In this document: one piece after another, positions 51,156-60,450 of the stretch | Position numbering within the stretch: position 1 is the first letter of the stretch | How the letters are laid out: each line of letters begins with the position of its first letter | Assembly: GCF_039710355.1 (NCBI RefSeq) | Contig: NZ_JBDKWZ010000002.1 | Span: 478,776 to 542,775 of the forward strand | From: Rapidithrix thailandica | GTDB taxonomy: Bacteria; Bacteroidota; Bacteroidia; Cytophagales; Flammeovirgaceae | Length of the DNA stretch: 64,000 bases | Direction: 5' to 3' | The notes under the pieces: generated by a model | The model's database searches: none | What the model was told of the DNA's origin: nothing | The model's input: the letters and a program-made list of their open reading frames with translations, nothing else | Program-made: the position numbers and the translations under genes

Positions 51156-51263
51156 TTACGAAGAAGCTTGTTTGGTTTTAAGATCTCTTAAACACATATC
51201 AATAAGGTTCAATACATAGTTTCTATTTTCATCAGGGAGGTTAGCGATATTTTCAATGCGTTA
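51156..51263 (-). pseudogene. 3' remnant of an XRE-type regulator gene
   Basis: On the minus strand RIENIANLPDENRNYVLNLI and DMCLRDLKTKQASS end in TAA. This resembles the C-terminal tail of Cro/C1-type regulators (I-x-x-L-P-x-E-x-R, then R-D-x-K). The 5' part is lost. Confidence 0.45.
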
Positions 51264-51365
51264 TACACTCTCAAGTTATAAAACCTAACAAATAAGTCAT
51301 TTCTTTCATTTACCAACGATGCCTTAGGTAGGCATATAAATCAAGCAACAACCAAAAAACTATTT

Positions 51366-51639
51366 AATCACTTGGGGCTTTGAGGAAGGGAGTTTTGTGC
51401 CCTCCACCAAAATCACCCAAGGGGATGTGTACAGCATTGTCACCGATTCCATCGGCAAACCCATTGCTGCCTACAATGGAGTAGGAAACCTCGTCTGGGA
51501 GGTGGAATACGATATTTATGGCAATATCCGCAGTCAAACCAAAGGAGAGCAACACTTCATTCCTTTCCGGAACCAAGGACAACATCTAGTTATTATCGAG
51601 GAGACTCTTCTTTCTTTGCTAGAATTGATACTGATATGA
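51366..51639 (+). pseudogene. Orphan module 4: truncated lineage-B Rhs core
   Basis: ITWGFEEGSFVPSTKITQGD through the lineage-B core to FRNQGQ (about 51583), where homology stops in mid-core. The remaining sequence encodes a short tail in another frame (SSYYRGDSSFFARIDTDMR), perhaps the end of a deleted toxin. No immunity gene follows directly. Confidence 0.7.
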
Positions 51640-51748
51640 GATAGTATTTCATTTTTTTTAAAAGGCCTGAATCTTTGTAAAAAGGGTGAATCATTATCAT
51701 AATGGAAGGAAATATAACTACTTTTAGCAGCCAACAAAATCACCCAAT

Positions 51749-52597
51749 ATGCGCATCGCTATTTTTGCAGACCTTCATGGAAAACTATTACTCCCGTTTA
51801 AACTGGTGGATTTGTATCAACAGGAGACTGGGGAAAAAGTGGATTTGATTTTACAATGCGGGGATTTAGGAGCCTATCCCAATTTGAAGGCGTTGGATAA
51901 GGCCACCCTGAAACATGCCCGGTACGACCGGGATGAATTGGGTTTTTATGAGGATTTTGCCCAAGAAAAGGCGGCCATCAAGGCCTATCTCCAACAGCTC
52001 GATTTGCATATGATTTGTGTTCGGGGAAATCATGAAGACCACGACTACCTGGATGTCTTAGAACAAAAAAGTGGTAAGGCTTCACGGTTTCCCATAGATG
52101 TCTACCAAAGGGTATGGGTGTGCAAAACAGGTCATATTCAAACCTTTCGAAAGGGGGATAAACAATTGAGCTTTGTGGGGATCGGAAGGATTGGTGACCG
52201 AAAAAGACGGACGGCAAAACGCTTTATCCAGGAGTATGAACGGAAACAATTAGCATCCCTGTTCCAAACAAATGAACACTTTGATATTTTGCTCTCGCAT
52301 GACAAAGACGATATGAGTCAACGGGGGTATGGAATGCCCGAAATCCGTCACACACTGGACCAGGTGATTTTTCATTACCATTTTTATGGACATACGGGCG
52401 AACCCTTTCAATGCCAGATAGACAGCAACGGCATCACGACTTCGTGTAAAATTAAGGAATTGGAATTTTCAGAGGACGGCACTTTACCGGAAGGATGCAT
52501 GATCATTCTCCACCAAACAAAGAAAGAGGACTGGGAGCTAACAGTGGTACCATCATCCCTGACAGATAAATTAACCAAAACTCATTGGAAAGACTGA
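51749..52597 (+). CDS. Calcineurin-like metallophosphoesterase
   Basis: A 282-aa protein with the five metallophosphoesterase motifs: IFADLHG (D-x-H), LQCGDLGAYP (GD), VRGNHEDHD (GNHE), LLSHDKDD (H) and FYGHTGEP (GH). It hydrolyses phosphate esters using two metal ions; the substrate is unknown. Its GC-richer, chromosome-like codon use sets it apart from the AT-rich toxin modules on both sides, so it may be an ancestral resident or belong to a defence or repair role. It is followed by two unassigned genes. Confidence 0.85.
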   Translation: MRIAIFADLHGKLLLPFKLVDLYQQETGEKVDLILQCGDLGAYPNLKALDKATLKHARYDRDELGFYEDFAQEKAAIKAYLQQLDLHMICVRGNHEDHDYLDVLEQKSGKASRFPIDVYQRVWVCKTGHIQTFRKGDKQLSFVGIGRIGDRKRRTAKRFIQEYERKQLASLFQTNEHFDILLSHDKDDMSQRGYGMPEIRHTLDQVIFHYHFYGHTGEPFQCQIDSNGITTSCKIKELEFSEDGTLPEGCMIILHQTKKEDWELTVVPSSLTDKLTKTHWKD

Positions 52598-52652
52598 TGT
52601 TCGTTTTATCCCCCCCTTCACCCAACTTAAAATAAACAGCTATTTAAATAAT

Positions 52653-53072
52653 ATGGATTGGACTGGTAAATTTTATGGATTTTACTCTGATAAACCTATA
52701 GAAGAGGTATTTAGAGAATTGAAAAATCAAGCCTATACTATGGGCTATCAATATGATCTCATTCAGGAAGAAGATGGTGAAAGTTTGTTTTTTTATAAAA
52801 ACCAAGAAATGCTTGACTATCAATTAGAGCATGGATACAATACAGACCTTCATGATCAAGGTTGTTTTTCAGTAGAAGCAAAGTTAACTAAATTGAAGGG
52901 TATAGCAACTTTGTTTGAATTTGAGGGTAGGTCAAATTTCGAACCACTTGATATTAATTTGATGCTCCACATTGTATATTATTATAATTTAGTTATACCA
53001 GACTTTATTGAAGACTCAGTGTTTTCCAAAAAGATTCATAATATCTTTTCTGAAATACTACTTAAAGAGTAA
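52653..53072 (+). CDS. Unassigned protein, possible orphan immunity
   Basis: A 139-aa acidic AT-rich protein (DWTGKFYGFYSDKPIEEVFR, YKNQEMLDYQLEHGYNTDLH). No toxin fragment precedes it. Size and composition match the immunity proteins of the locus. The family is not recognised. Confidence 0.55.
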   Translation: MDWTGKFYGFYSDKPIEEVFRELKNQAYTMGYQYDLIQEEDGESLFFYKNQEMLDYQLEHGYNTDLHDQGCFSVEAKLTKLKGIATLFEFEGRSNFEPLDINLMLHIVYYYNLVIPDFIEDSVFSKKIHNIFSEILLKE

Positions 53073-53112
53073 ATGTTCCCAGGCATACGTTACTGAAACA
53101 GCTATCATTTAC

Positions 53113-53526
53113 ATGAATACATTTTACCTTACTCCCCAACAAACAGAAGAGGTTGTATGCAAAGACTCAGAAGCCCTCATTGAGAAGTTTTTATCTGAAA
53201 ATGTTGATTTTTTTGAAGTTAATTTTTGGGGACTGTATCAATGTAAAATCCACACGGAAGATGATATTATGTTTTTAGCGGAAGCTTGTGAAGAGCTCTT
53301 CACTGAAAGAAAAGAAATTAAACACTACGTTTTTTTGGATGATGGAGCTGTTGTTATAGAAGCAAATTCGACTGATGAAATCAATGTACAGGTCACTATT
53401 AAATTAACTCCCACTTTAAATATTAAAGATTTACACATAGAAACTATAAGAATGTCTATTAAAGACTATATGCTTTCATGGAAATACTTAGCATATCAAA
53501 TATCAGAATTTATTAATAAACCGTAA
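53113..53526 (+). CDS. Unassigned protein, possible orphan immunity
   Basis: A 137-aa acidic protein (MNTFYLTPQQTEEVVCKDSE, VNFWGLYQCKIHTEDDIMFL). The start at 53113 is chosen because the longer frame overlaps the previous gene. A lineage-A Rhs fragment begins right after its stop. Confidence 0.55.
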   Translation: MNTFYLTPQQTEEVVCKDSEALIEKFLSENVDFFEVNFWGLYQCKIHTEDDIMFLAEACEELFTERKEIKHYVFLDDGAVVIEANSTDEINVQVTIKLTPTLNIKDLHIETIRMSIKDYMLSWKYLAYQISEFINKP

Positions 53527-53549
53527 AAGGAGAAACCTATTCCATCGTA

Positions 53550-54221
53550 TTGGATTATTTGGGTACTCCATGCCTGATGTACAACCACGTAGGTAACCTG
53601 GTCTGGCAAGCCGAACTGGACATTTATGGAAAGATCCGAACTTTAGAAAGAGGTTCTCCTCAAGATTGCCCCTTCCGTTACCAAGGGCAGTACGAAGATG
53701 TAGAGACGGGTTTGTACTACAACCGTTTTCGGTACTATTCGCCTGAATCGGGAGCGTATATTTCGCAGGATCCGATTGGCTTGGCGGGAAACAATCCGAA
53801 TATCTATGCTTATACACATGATAATAATGTGTGGATTGACCCTTGGGGGTTAAGTGGTAAAATAGGTAATCCATTACCTGGTGGGGAAAAAATATTTAGA
53901 ATTGGCTCCAGTGTTGATTTAAAGCCAGCCGAGGCTGCATTAAAGCCAGCAGGAATATCTGTAATTAGAGCAAGTAGCGCAGAGGAAGCAGGCCAAATAA
54001 TGAAGAAAGCTTTTCCAAAAGCAACTAACCTTCATAAAGTAATTGACTCTGGAGATATAATGGAAGCAACTGTCGATAATATTAGGAAAGTAGGATATGA
54101 TGTTGTTGAAAATCCAACAAATAAATTTGGAGACGCTCACGCTAGACTTATTCACCCAGAAGGTGCTGATACATTTGATAGAGATACAGGTAAACTAAAA
54201 AAAGCATTTAAATGTTCATAA
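53550..54221 (+). CDS. Orphan Rhs module 5: lineage-A core plus unknown toxin
   Basis: Homology to the parent core begins at about 53527 (GGAGAAACCTATTCC). The frame can start at TTG 53550 or ATG 53577. The core runs to YISQDPIGLAGN. The toxin of about 125 aa has EKIFRIGSSVDLKPAEAALK, AEEAGQIMKKAFPKATNLHK and KFGDAHARLIHPEGADTFD, the A-H-A-R-x-I-H-P piece suggesting a catalytic His site. The family is not recognised. It is open to its own stop, 9 bases before the immunity gene. Confidence 0.72.
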   Translation: MDYLGTPCLMYNHVGNLVWQAELDIYGKIRTLERGSPQDCPFRYQGQYEDVETGLYYNRFRYYSPESGAYISQDPIGLAGNNPNIYAYTHDNNVWIDPWGLSGKIGNPLPGGEKIFRIGSSVDLKPAEAALKPAGISVIRASSAEEAGQIMKKAFPKATNLHKVIDSGDIMEATVDNIRKVGYDVVENPTNKFGDAHARLIHPEGADTFDRDTGKLKKAFKCS

Positions 54222-54230
54222 GGATTAATA

Positions 54231-54566
54231 ATGAAAAGAGATTATATTATATCAAAAAAAAACAACACCATTATTGCAGTGATTGAGATTCAGTCCATTG
54301 ATAATGATAAGGTTGGTTATAAGGCAAAACTAATTGAGAATCATTTTCCAAAAGAACTACTGTCACTTATTGGGGAATTCCATAAAACTGTGGATTCATT
54401 AGAGTTCTCATTGTTAGATAGTATTGAAAGCCGTATTCAGGCATATCAATTATATCTTAGGGATTTGAATTTGAAAATATTTGATTTATTAATCGAAGGT
54501 CAGAACATTTCATTTTATTCAAAATATCCTACAGCAAATGGTTTCATTGACAATTACCCAGAATGA
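54231..54566 (+). CDS. Immunity protein of orphan module 5
   Basis: A 111-aa AT-rich protein (IISKKNNTIIAVIEIQSIDN, LSLIGEFHKTVDSLEFSLLD) ending just before a 15-bp terminator stem. The family is not recognised; immunity is inferred from order. Confidence 0.65.
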   Translation: MKRDYIISKKNNTIIAVIEIQSIDNDKVGYKAKLIENHFPKELLSLIGEFHKTVDSLEFSLLDSIESRIQAYQLYLRDLNLKIFDLLIEGQNISFYSKYPTANGFIDNYPE

Positions 54567-54581
54567 GTAGATGGGGTGTAA

Positions 54582-54621
54582 GGCAAAAGTGGATAATCAT
54601 TCGTGGTTATCCACTTTTGCC
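54582..54621. terminator. Terminator of module 5
   Basis: A perfect 15-bp stem GGCAAAAGTGGATAA with a 10-base loop. Related hairpins recur at 56976 and 62332. Confidence 0.85.
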
Positions 54622-54637
54622 TGTTGTAACCCAATGT

Positions 54638-54711
54638 TTATGAGCAGTAAGCAGCCCTTGCCTTAGAATCTCTTAGAAAAAGTATCAAAGCTTAAGCTCT
54701 CAATATCGTTA
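54638..54711 (-). pseudogene. 3' remnant of an XRE-type regulator gene
   Basis: On the minus strand LRDSKARAAYCS ends in TAA at 54638. The segment is nearly identical to 62390-62470 and similar in layout to the remnants at 51156 and 57070. Confidence 0.4.
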
Positions 54712-54720
54712 TTATAAGAA

Positions 54721-54840
54721 GCATGACCACTTGGGTCTTTGACGAAGGGAGTTTTGTGCCAAATACGAAGATCAAATAAGGAAAACCTATCCCAACGCCT
54801 CGTGCTATTTGGGTACACTTTGCTGTAACATAGAAGACTA
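54721..54840 (+). pseudogene. Decayed Rhs-core fragment
   Basis: TWVFDEGSFVPNTKI-like sequence is recognisable (cttgggtctttgacgaaggg), then the frame breaks and homology fades through the region matching TPCLMYN. It is a dead module start without a toxin. Confidence 0.6.
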
Positions 54841-54891
54841 AGCGATGACTTTCCCCGATGGAGGTTTTATGTCCAAAGCAATAGCGTTAGA

Positions 54892-55568
54892 ATGATGATA
54901 AAATTAAATTGGATCATAGAAAGTTTCAGTGTAGTCAATGAAATATCCTTGACTGTGGAGGATATCGCTTTAAACAAAAACTTAGTGGGTTCTTTTGACT
55001 ATTTGGGAATGGAAGGGTATGATAATTTTTTAATGGATCCTAACACCCATGAAATCGTATATCTTGGCTTAGGAGTTCCTCAAAATTTCCTCCTTGAAAA
55101 GAGCTTTTTTGAAACTCGTAAAGTTCATTTTGATAAGAAACCACTTGAACAACTTTTCCTGAAAAAAAAGTGTTTTTTGAGGAATTAAGTTTTTCAATAT
55201 TGGACTTAAAAAGTAAGCAATTAATCGCTTTATCCTCTAAATACGAAGATGCCTATCAGGTATATAGAATTCAAGAAAATTTATCATTGTTATTTGACAC
55301 GCATGGGCATTACCAAGGTTTTATTTTAGAAAATGCGACTGAGTTCATAAAGGGGTATCAACTCAAAAAAACAGATACGGAATTTGAACGGCTTCTCATC
55401 GCTACCTTATCACTTATAAATAGTGAGACCTTTGAAAAAATGGAGCAAGAAGATGCAGGTGTTTTTCAAGAATTAAAAGCACTCGAATCTCAGTGTGTAA
55501 AGATTAAAGATGACCGGGTTGATGGCTTGCTTACTTTAATTGATAACTGCTTTTATGCCTATTACTAA
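54892..55568 (+). pseudogene. Unassigned gene with frameshift
   Basis: Two overlapping frames read as one protein: 54892-55188 (LNWIIESFSVVNEISLTVED ... KKPLEQLF) and, after a 1-base shift near 55155-55170 around CTGA8G, the frame to 55568 (VFFEELSFSILDLKSKQLIA ... DNCFYAYY). Together they give about 225 residues, probably an immunity-type or cytosolic protein. A homopolymer sequencing error is possible. It follows a dead Rhs fragment. Confidence 0.55.
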
Positions 55569-55651
55569 AAGCTAAACACTTAGGGTGGTTTGATGGGAAG
55601 GCAGCAGACAATAGTTTAATGAGCTAAAAATATCTTATTCTAAAGTTTATC

Positions 55652-55687
55652 AAAAAAGTCTATGAGTCATTATTCATGGGCTTTTTT
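55652..55687 (+). terminator. Terminator before module 7
   Basis: AAAAAAGTCTATGA pairs (with G-T pairs) to TCATGGGCTTTTTT. The right arm supplies the ATG of the next Rhs fragment, as at 48555. Confidence 0.75.
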
Positions 55688-56375
55688 ATATCTCCTCCCT
55701 CCACCAAAATCACCCAAGAAGGTGTGTACAGCATTGTCACCGATTCCATCGGCAAACCCATTGCCGCCTACAACGGAGTGGGGAATCTTGTTTGGGAGGT
55801 GGAATACGATATTTACGGCAATATCCGCAGCCAAACCAAAGGAGAGCAACACTTCATTCCTTTCCGGAACTAGGGGCAGTACGAAGATGTAGAAACGGGC
55901 TTATACTACAATCGTTTTAGGTACTATTCGCCTGAATCAGGGGCGTATATTTCGCAGGATCCGATTGGGTTAGCGGGGAACAATCCGAATATTTATGCTT
56001 ATGCACTTGATAGCAATTCCTGGGTTGATCCGTTAGGCTTGATTAACTGGAAAGATTTTAATCCTGTTAAAGATCCCAATGGTCTTACTGGTTTACAAAG
56101 GCACTATCAAAAGCACGTTATAAAACAACAAGAGTTCGGTGATATTTCACAAAACGAATATTTGAAAAAGGCCAAAGCCTTTGGAAAAGAAACTGGGGGA
56201 ATAATAGGAGAAGTAGATGAAGGTAATTTCAAAATTAAGCACAACCCAGAAACAGGAGAAGTGTTTATAGGGCACACAAAAAACGTGAAATTAGAACTTA
56301 CTACATTGATGATGGACGTAGCAAAGACCCTCTTGGAGATGCGGTAGATTTAGCGAAAAAAACAGGATGTAAATA
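55676..56375 (+). pseudogene. Orphan Rhs module 7: hybrid core plus broken toxin
   Basis: The frame opens as MGFFISPPSTKITQEG (lineage B), meets TAG at 55871-55873 where CAG is expected (FRN-stop-GQYEDVETG), and continues with a lineage-A-like YYSPESGAYISQDPIGL. The toxin (LQRHYQKHVIKQQEFGDISQ, NPETGEVFIGHTKN) then loses frame in an A-run near 56281. One added base restores REIRTYYIDDGRSKDPLGDA and a stop at 56375. The K-H, G-H-T-K and R-T-Y-Y positions suggest a small RNase. Two independent lesions make it clearly silent. Confidence 0.78.
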
Positions 56376-56387
56376 AATCAAACGGAA

Positions 56388-56888
56388 ATGAGGATTGAAA
56401 TAAGCAGAAAAGATGCAATCAGGTTGATTCAGGATTATCACCTTCTGCATTTAACTATTGATGAACGTGGGGATATTTTACTTTCTAATGGAATTGAAGT
56501 AACTGACGAGGACGACAAGTGGTTGTTTGATGAAATTTTAAAGGAAAAATATAATGAAACCATAAGAGAAAACTTTAACTATAATACACTGGTAAGGAAC
56601 GAATATATTGAACTTCAGGTACAGGCTTTATTCAACAAAGAAGTGTCCGTAAAAGATTCTGGTAAGGAGTTGGATGGGAAGTCTGCCCATGCATGTGTGT
56701 GCTGTGGATACAAGACATCTTTTGATAGAGAGTTTCACAATATCTGTCCAGTATGTTTTTGGCAAGATGATTTTACAGAAGGGGACGAATACAGCTCCCC
56801 CAACCGTAGTTCCCTTAATGATTTTCGAGAACATTTTTTTTCAAATACAGATACTGACAGTGAAATTTTTAAGAAATTTCATAAATAA
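56388..56888 (+). CDS. CPCC-domain immunity protein of module 7
   Basis: A 166-aa protein. The C-terminal part CVCCGYKTSFDREFHNICPV and CFWQDDFTEGDEYSSPN is the cysteine-rich CPCC domain (PF14206 type), known among polymorphic-toxin immunity proteins. The N-terminal 90 residues are helical (RKDAIRLIQDYHLLHLTIDE). It remains intact although its toxin is broken. Confidence 0.8.
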   Translation: MRIEISRKDAIRLIQDYHLLHLTIDERGDILLSNGIEVTDEDDKWLFDEILKEKYNETIRENFNYNTLVRNEYIELQVQALFNKEVSVKDSGKELDGKSAHACVCCGYKTSFDREFHNICPVCFWQDDFTEGDEYSSPNRSSLNDFREHFFSNTDTDSEIFKKFHK

Positions 56889-56975
56889 CAGTTAAAATAT
56901 ACTTCAACACCAGTAAGGAAAATTCAGGTATGGAGTAGCAAAGAAGAAGTAGCCACTTACTAAAGACAACAAAGA

Positions 56976-57012
56976 CAAAGTGGGTAGTCATCCTTGATTA
57001 TCCACTTTTGTT
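56976..57012. terminator. Terminator of module 7
   Basis: CAAAGTGGGTAGTC pairs imperfectly with GATTATCCACTTTTG, followed by TTTTG. It is closely related to the hairpin at 62332. Confidence 0.7.
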
Positions 57013-57069
57013 TTGTAAAGCATATCCGAAGAAAGAACATCCTGTATCTTATATAAACATATAGAATTT

Positions 57070-57191
57070 CTATTTAGAATAAGCTGTCCTAGCCTTTGCA
57101 TCCCTGATTAAACCGTATTTTACCTGCCAAAAAATCAAGATTGACCCTAAAGCATCAGCTAGTTGTGTAGCCATCTCAATTGATCAAGAAT
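57070..57191 (-). pseudogene. Internally deleted XRE-type regulator remnant
   Basis: The minus strand reads SIEMATQLADALGSILIFWQ, VKYGLIRDAKARTAYSK and stop. The first part is the end of a Cro/C1 helix-turn-helix, the second the far C-terminus, so the middle is deleted. Confidence 0.5.
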
Positions 57192-57205
57192 ATTAAAAAA
57201 TTCTA

Positions 57206-57961
57206 ATCACTTGGGTCTTTAACGAAGGCAGTTTTGTGCCTTCCACCAAAATCACCCAAGAAGGTGTGTACAGCATTGTCTCCGATTACATAGGCAAACC
57301 CATTGCCGCCTACAACGGAGTCGGAAACCTTGTATGGGAGGTGGAATACGATATTTACGGCAATATTCGCAGCCAAACCAAAGGAGAGCAACACTTCATT
57401 CCTTTCCGGAACCAGGGACAGTACGAAGATGTAGAGCTGGATGGCTTAATGTACAATCGTTTCCGCTATTACGATGGAAACAGTGGGACGTATATTTCGC
57501 AGGATCCGATTGGGTTAGCGGGGAACAATCCGAATATTTATGCTTATGTCAGCGATAGCAATGTTTGGGTGGATCCTTTTGGCTTGGATTGTACTAAAGG
57601 CAAAGTAGGAAAAGTTACATATGAAAATTTTGAAAGAAAGCCAGGAGTGTTTTCTAGGTTAGTAAAGAACTTTAAAGATTTCCAATACATTGGTAGATAT
57701 AATATTTCAAAGTATAAAGCAAAATTTAGAACAAGTAAATTTTATGAAAAAGAAGATCTCACATATATAAGCCATTACTTTGATGGTGTTGATACTAAAG
57801 GCAATAAAGTAACAATTGAAATAGCTAATCAAGGTCACCCCGCATCTAGAGGAGGCATAGAGCCTGCCCACGTTAAAGTTCAAATTAAAGGAGATTCAGG
57901 GGTTGTGCACAATTCAAAATATTTTCTAGAAGCTGATAAATATAGAATTATAGAAAAATAA
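57206..57961 (+). CDS. Orphan Rhs module 8: lineage-B core plus unknown toxin
   Basis: Homology begins at ITWVFNEGSFVPSTK (57206); a GTG at 57236 is a possible start. The lineage-B core (DYIGKPIAAYNGVGNLVWEV, ELDGLMYNRFRYYDGNSGTY) ends DPIGLAGN. The toxin of about 125 aa has FSRLVKNFKDFQYIGRYNIS, YISHYFDGVDTKGNKVTIEI and NQGHPASRGGIEPAHVKVQI. The last piece with H-P-x-S-R and A-H resembles a catalytic or binding patch, but I cannot name the family. It is intact, and its stop overlaps the immunity start (TAATGATG). Confidence 0.72.
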   Translation: MTWVFNEGSFVPSTKITQEGVYSIVSDYIGKPIAAYNGVGNLVWEVEYDIYGNIRSQTKGEQHFIPFRNQGQYEDVELDGLMYNRFRYYDGNSGTYISQDPIGLAGNNPNIYAYVSDSNVWVDPFGLDCTKGKVGKVTYENFERKPGVFSRLVKNFKDFQYIGRYNISKYKAKFRTSKFYEKEDLTYISHYFDGVDTKGNKVTIEIANQGHPASRGGIEPAHVKVQIKGDSGVVHNSKYFLEADKYRIIEK

Positions 57962-58449
57962 TGATGACATATACAGAAGTTGATTTTGCGCATTTTGAAA
58001 AAATACTCACAAACATATTGAAAATTGATCCCAGTCTATTTGATATTCACCCTAAAACTAAGAACTATAAGAGAATCATTCCATTTAGACAGATTTTTCA
58101 AAACAATGGGATCAAAATTTCCTACATCAATGCTGAAATTGATTATGAAGATTGTAGTGACTTAAAAGTTGGTTTAAGTAAAATGCTAACTAATTTGTTT
58201 GGAGAGGTAAATCAATTTGATCATTTACTGATTTACCGGTCTGATTCGATGACTACAAATAAGGATATTGCACTCATACTGAAGACCCATGATTTAACCC
58301 ATTTTCTTTCCAATTCATATAAAGAGTGTTATACTTCCAAATACATTTTTGATGTCACAATGGATGATATATATTTTTATAATTTGGATAATGGAATGTT
58401 TTATGGATACGAACATCCAGGTGTTTTATATACAGCAGATCTAAATTGA
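57961..58449 (+). CDS. Immunity protein of module 8
   Basis: A 162-aa AT-rich protein (FAHFEKILTNILKIDPSLFD, LLIYRSDSMTTNKDIALILK) overlapping its toxin stop by 1-2 bases, so translation is coupled. The family is not recognised. Confidence 0.68.
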   Translation: MMTYTEVDFAHFEKILTNILKIDPSLFDIHPKTKNYKRIIPFRQIFQNNGIKISYINAEIDYEDCSDLKVGLSKMLTNLFGEVNQFDHLLIYRSDSMTTNKDIALILKTHDLTHFLSNSYKECYTSKYIFDVTMDDIYFYNLDNGMFYGYEHPGVLYTADLN

Positions 58450-58571
58450 CTTAAAACTGGCTACTTTCTTTTAAACAAAACAAATGTGAGATAAATTATT
58501 TACTTTCACTATAATGGTATAACGATTAGGAGAGTCATTTAACTAAAAAAATCTTGTTCTAGAGTTGATCA

Positions 58572-58604
58572 AATAAATCCCATGAATAACTCATGGGATT
58601 TATT
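58572..58604 (+). terminator. Terminator of module 8
   Basis: A perfect 14-bp stem AATAAATCCCATGA with a 5-base loop, about 30 bases before the next Rhs fragment. Confidence 0.8.
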
Positions 58605-58631
58605 ATATTCTCCTCATTCTACCATCTAGAT

Positions 58632-59343
58632 AACCGATTACATCGGCAAACCCATTGCCGCCTACAACGGAGTCGGAAACCTTGTCTGGGAGGTGGAATA
58701 CGATATTTACGGCAATATCCGCAGCCAAACCAAAGGAGAGCAACATTTTATTCCCTTCCGGAACCAGGGGCAGTACGAGGATGTAGAGACAGGCTTGTAC
58801 TACAACCGTTTCCGGTACTATTCACCTGAATCGGGAGCGTATATCAGTCAGGATCCGATTGGGTTAGCGGGGAATAATCCGAATATTTATGCTTATACAC
58901 ATGATAGTAATACTTGGATAGATCCATTTGGGTTAAGTAAATTTAATCCCATTGAAATATTTGGCCGTAAGGTATATCAAAATACAACAGACTTTGTTAC
59001 AGGAGTACCAAATTTTGTTGACCCTGTAGTAGGAAAAACAAACCCTTATGCTCAAGCAATTTTGGATAATGGTGGATCAAACTTAGATTTAATGAAAAAG
59101 GGATACGCTCCTATAGGTACGGATGGTAAACAAATAAATTTACATCATATAATAGGAATAGAACCTGGGCCCATGATAGAATTATTAGAAGATACCCATC
59201 AAAAATATAGTGAAACAATTCATGCTATAATTGAAGATGGAAGAAGTTTTAGAAAGAATAAAAAATTAAAAAGGGCTTATGAGAGATTTAGGAAAAAATA
59301 TTGGAAACAAAGAGCTAAAGGTTTCAAAGTAAGTTGTCGTTAA
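58632..59343 (+). CDS. Orphan Rhs module 9: hybrid core plus LHH nuclease toxin
   Basis: The fragment begins TDYIGKPIAAYNGVGN (lineage B) after an in-frame TAG and switches to YYSPESGAYISQDPIGL (lineage A type). No ATG lies in the core; GTG 58693 could start. The toxin has YAPIGTDGKQINLHHIIGIE then GPMIELLEDTHQKY, the L-H-H signature and second His of the LHH group of HNH/Endonuclease VII toxins, with a basic tail (RAYERFRKKYWKQRAKGF). It is a DNase type, intact, followed by a SUKH immunity gene. Confidence 0.8.
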
Positions 59344-59361
59344 ATATATGTTTTTTACATT

Positions 59362-59811
59362 ATGAAATATTTAGATAGACTTAAGGCTAGTAATGAATTT
59401 AGTTATTGGAACGGGGCTGATAAAAATGATATTTCCAAGGTGGAAGAGACTTTAAATGTTAAACTTCCAGATGCTTACAAGCTATTTTTATCGGAATGTG
59501 GGATGTGTAACTTTGGAGATACGAACATTTTAGGAATTGCTAAAAGTGATAATAAAACAACTTTTCCAGTTATGGAAATGACTCTAGTATTAAGAAAAGA
59601 TTCACATTTGCAAAATGAGTATATTGTACTTCAATATGATGTGGGTGAATTTGTAGTTTTATACAATGTTTCTGATAGGAAAGTTTATGAGGCAGATGTT
59701 TTCTATGATTCAGAAAAGCAAGTAAAAATTGGAAAAATAGAGGAAGGGTTTTCTTCATTTGATGATTTTTTTGATGACTTTATATTACTTAGTGAGGAGG
59801 GTGATTTTTAA
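59362..59811 (+). CDS. SMI1/KNR4 (SUKH) immunity protein of module 9
   Basis: A 149-aa SUKH-fold protein: KNDISKVEETLNVKLPDAYK and LFLSECGMCNFGD are the typical N-terminal pieces (L-P-x-x-Y-x-x-F-L), followed by the beta sheet and a last helix FSSFDDFFDDFILLSEEG. SUKH proteins neutralise nuclease toxins, which fits the LHH toxin 18 bases upstream. Confidence 0.88.
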   Translation: MKYLDRLKASNEFSYWNGADKNDISKVEETLNVKLPDAYKLFLSECGMCNFGDTNILGIAKSDNKTTFPVMEMTLVLRKDSHLQNEYIVLQYDVGEFVVLYNVSDRKVYEADVFYDSEKQVKIGKIEEGFSSFDDFFDDFILLSEEGDF

Positions 59812-60024
59812 GGGAGATACTATCCCGCAAATTATGTAAGGTTTAAACTATTGGGAGGTGATACTCTCGATAGTTTTTGGTAAATAGCCATTTTTTAGTC
59901 AAGAGTTGACCTTCTATGAGGTTTTATCTGAAACTTTTTTCACCCTATAACCTCTCCAAAACTCTTAAGAAGAACATTAACTTAGGGGTCAATTTTGCTG
60001 ACCTAACACATGATTCTTTTTCAT

Positions 60025-60315
60025 ATGAAAAACATTCCGGAAAGTTTATTAAGTACATCTGCTTTATTGACTGAATCATTCCCTAATGGAATAACTCAGG
60101 ATGAATATAAAGCATTGATTTTTATACTTTATGAACACATGTCTGATAGAAACTTAAGTGAAGTATTATCATTTTTTGTTGATAAAGACAAGATTGTAAT
60201 TTCAAATGATATACCCAAACATTGTACTGGACAGGGGCTTCAACTAGAAATGATAAAAAATGTGCAAGAAAACTTAAACAGGCATGGATTTCAAGAATGG
60301 ATTGATGAAGATTAA
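60025..60315 (+). CDS. Orphan immunity-like protein
   Basis: A 96-aa acidic protein (MKNIPESLLSTSALLTESFP, DEYKALIFILYEHMSDRNLS) whose layout (short helices, ending W-I-D-E-D) resembles the protein at 62008. No toxin precedes it; 59812-60024 shows nothing else. The start MKN is preferred to an ATG 15 bases upstream. Confidence 0.55.
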   Translation: MKNIPESLLSTSALLTESFPNGITQDEYKALIFILYEHMSDRNLSEVLSFFVDKDKIVISNDIPKHCTGQGLQLEMIKNVQENLNRHGFQEWIDED

Positions 60316-60372
60316 GCTCAAATTCTAAGCAGGATAACAAACATTACCAACTAACCAAAAACTGAACATTTC

Positions 60373-60408
60373 AATTTAGCCAAAGAGATATATTTCTTTG
60401 GCTAAATT
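60373..60408 (+). terminator. Terminator before module 10
   Basis: A 14-bp stem AATTTAGCCAAAGA and its complement with an 8-base loop, then ATTTTAGG. Confidence 0.8.
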
Positions 60409-60450
60409 ATTTTAGGAGAAACCTATTCCATCGTATCGGATCCATGCCTG

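Noticed and set aside
54892..55568. Two separate overlapping genes
   Set aside because: The second begins inside the first with no ribosome site, and a one-base shift joins them into a single sensible protein.
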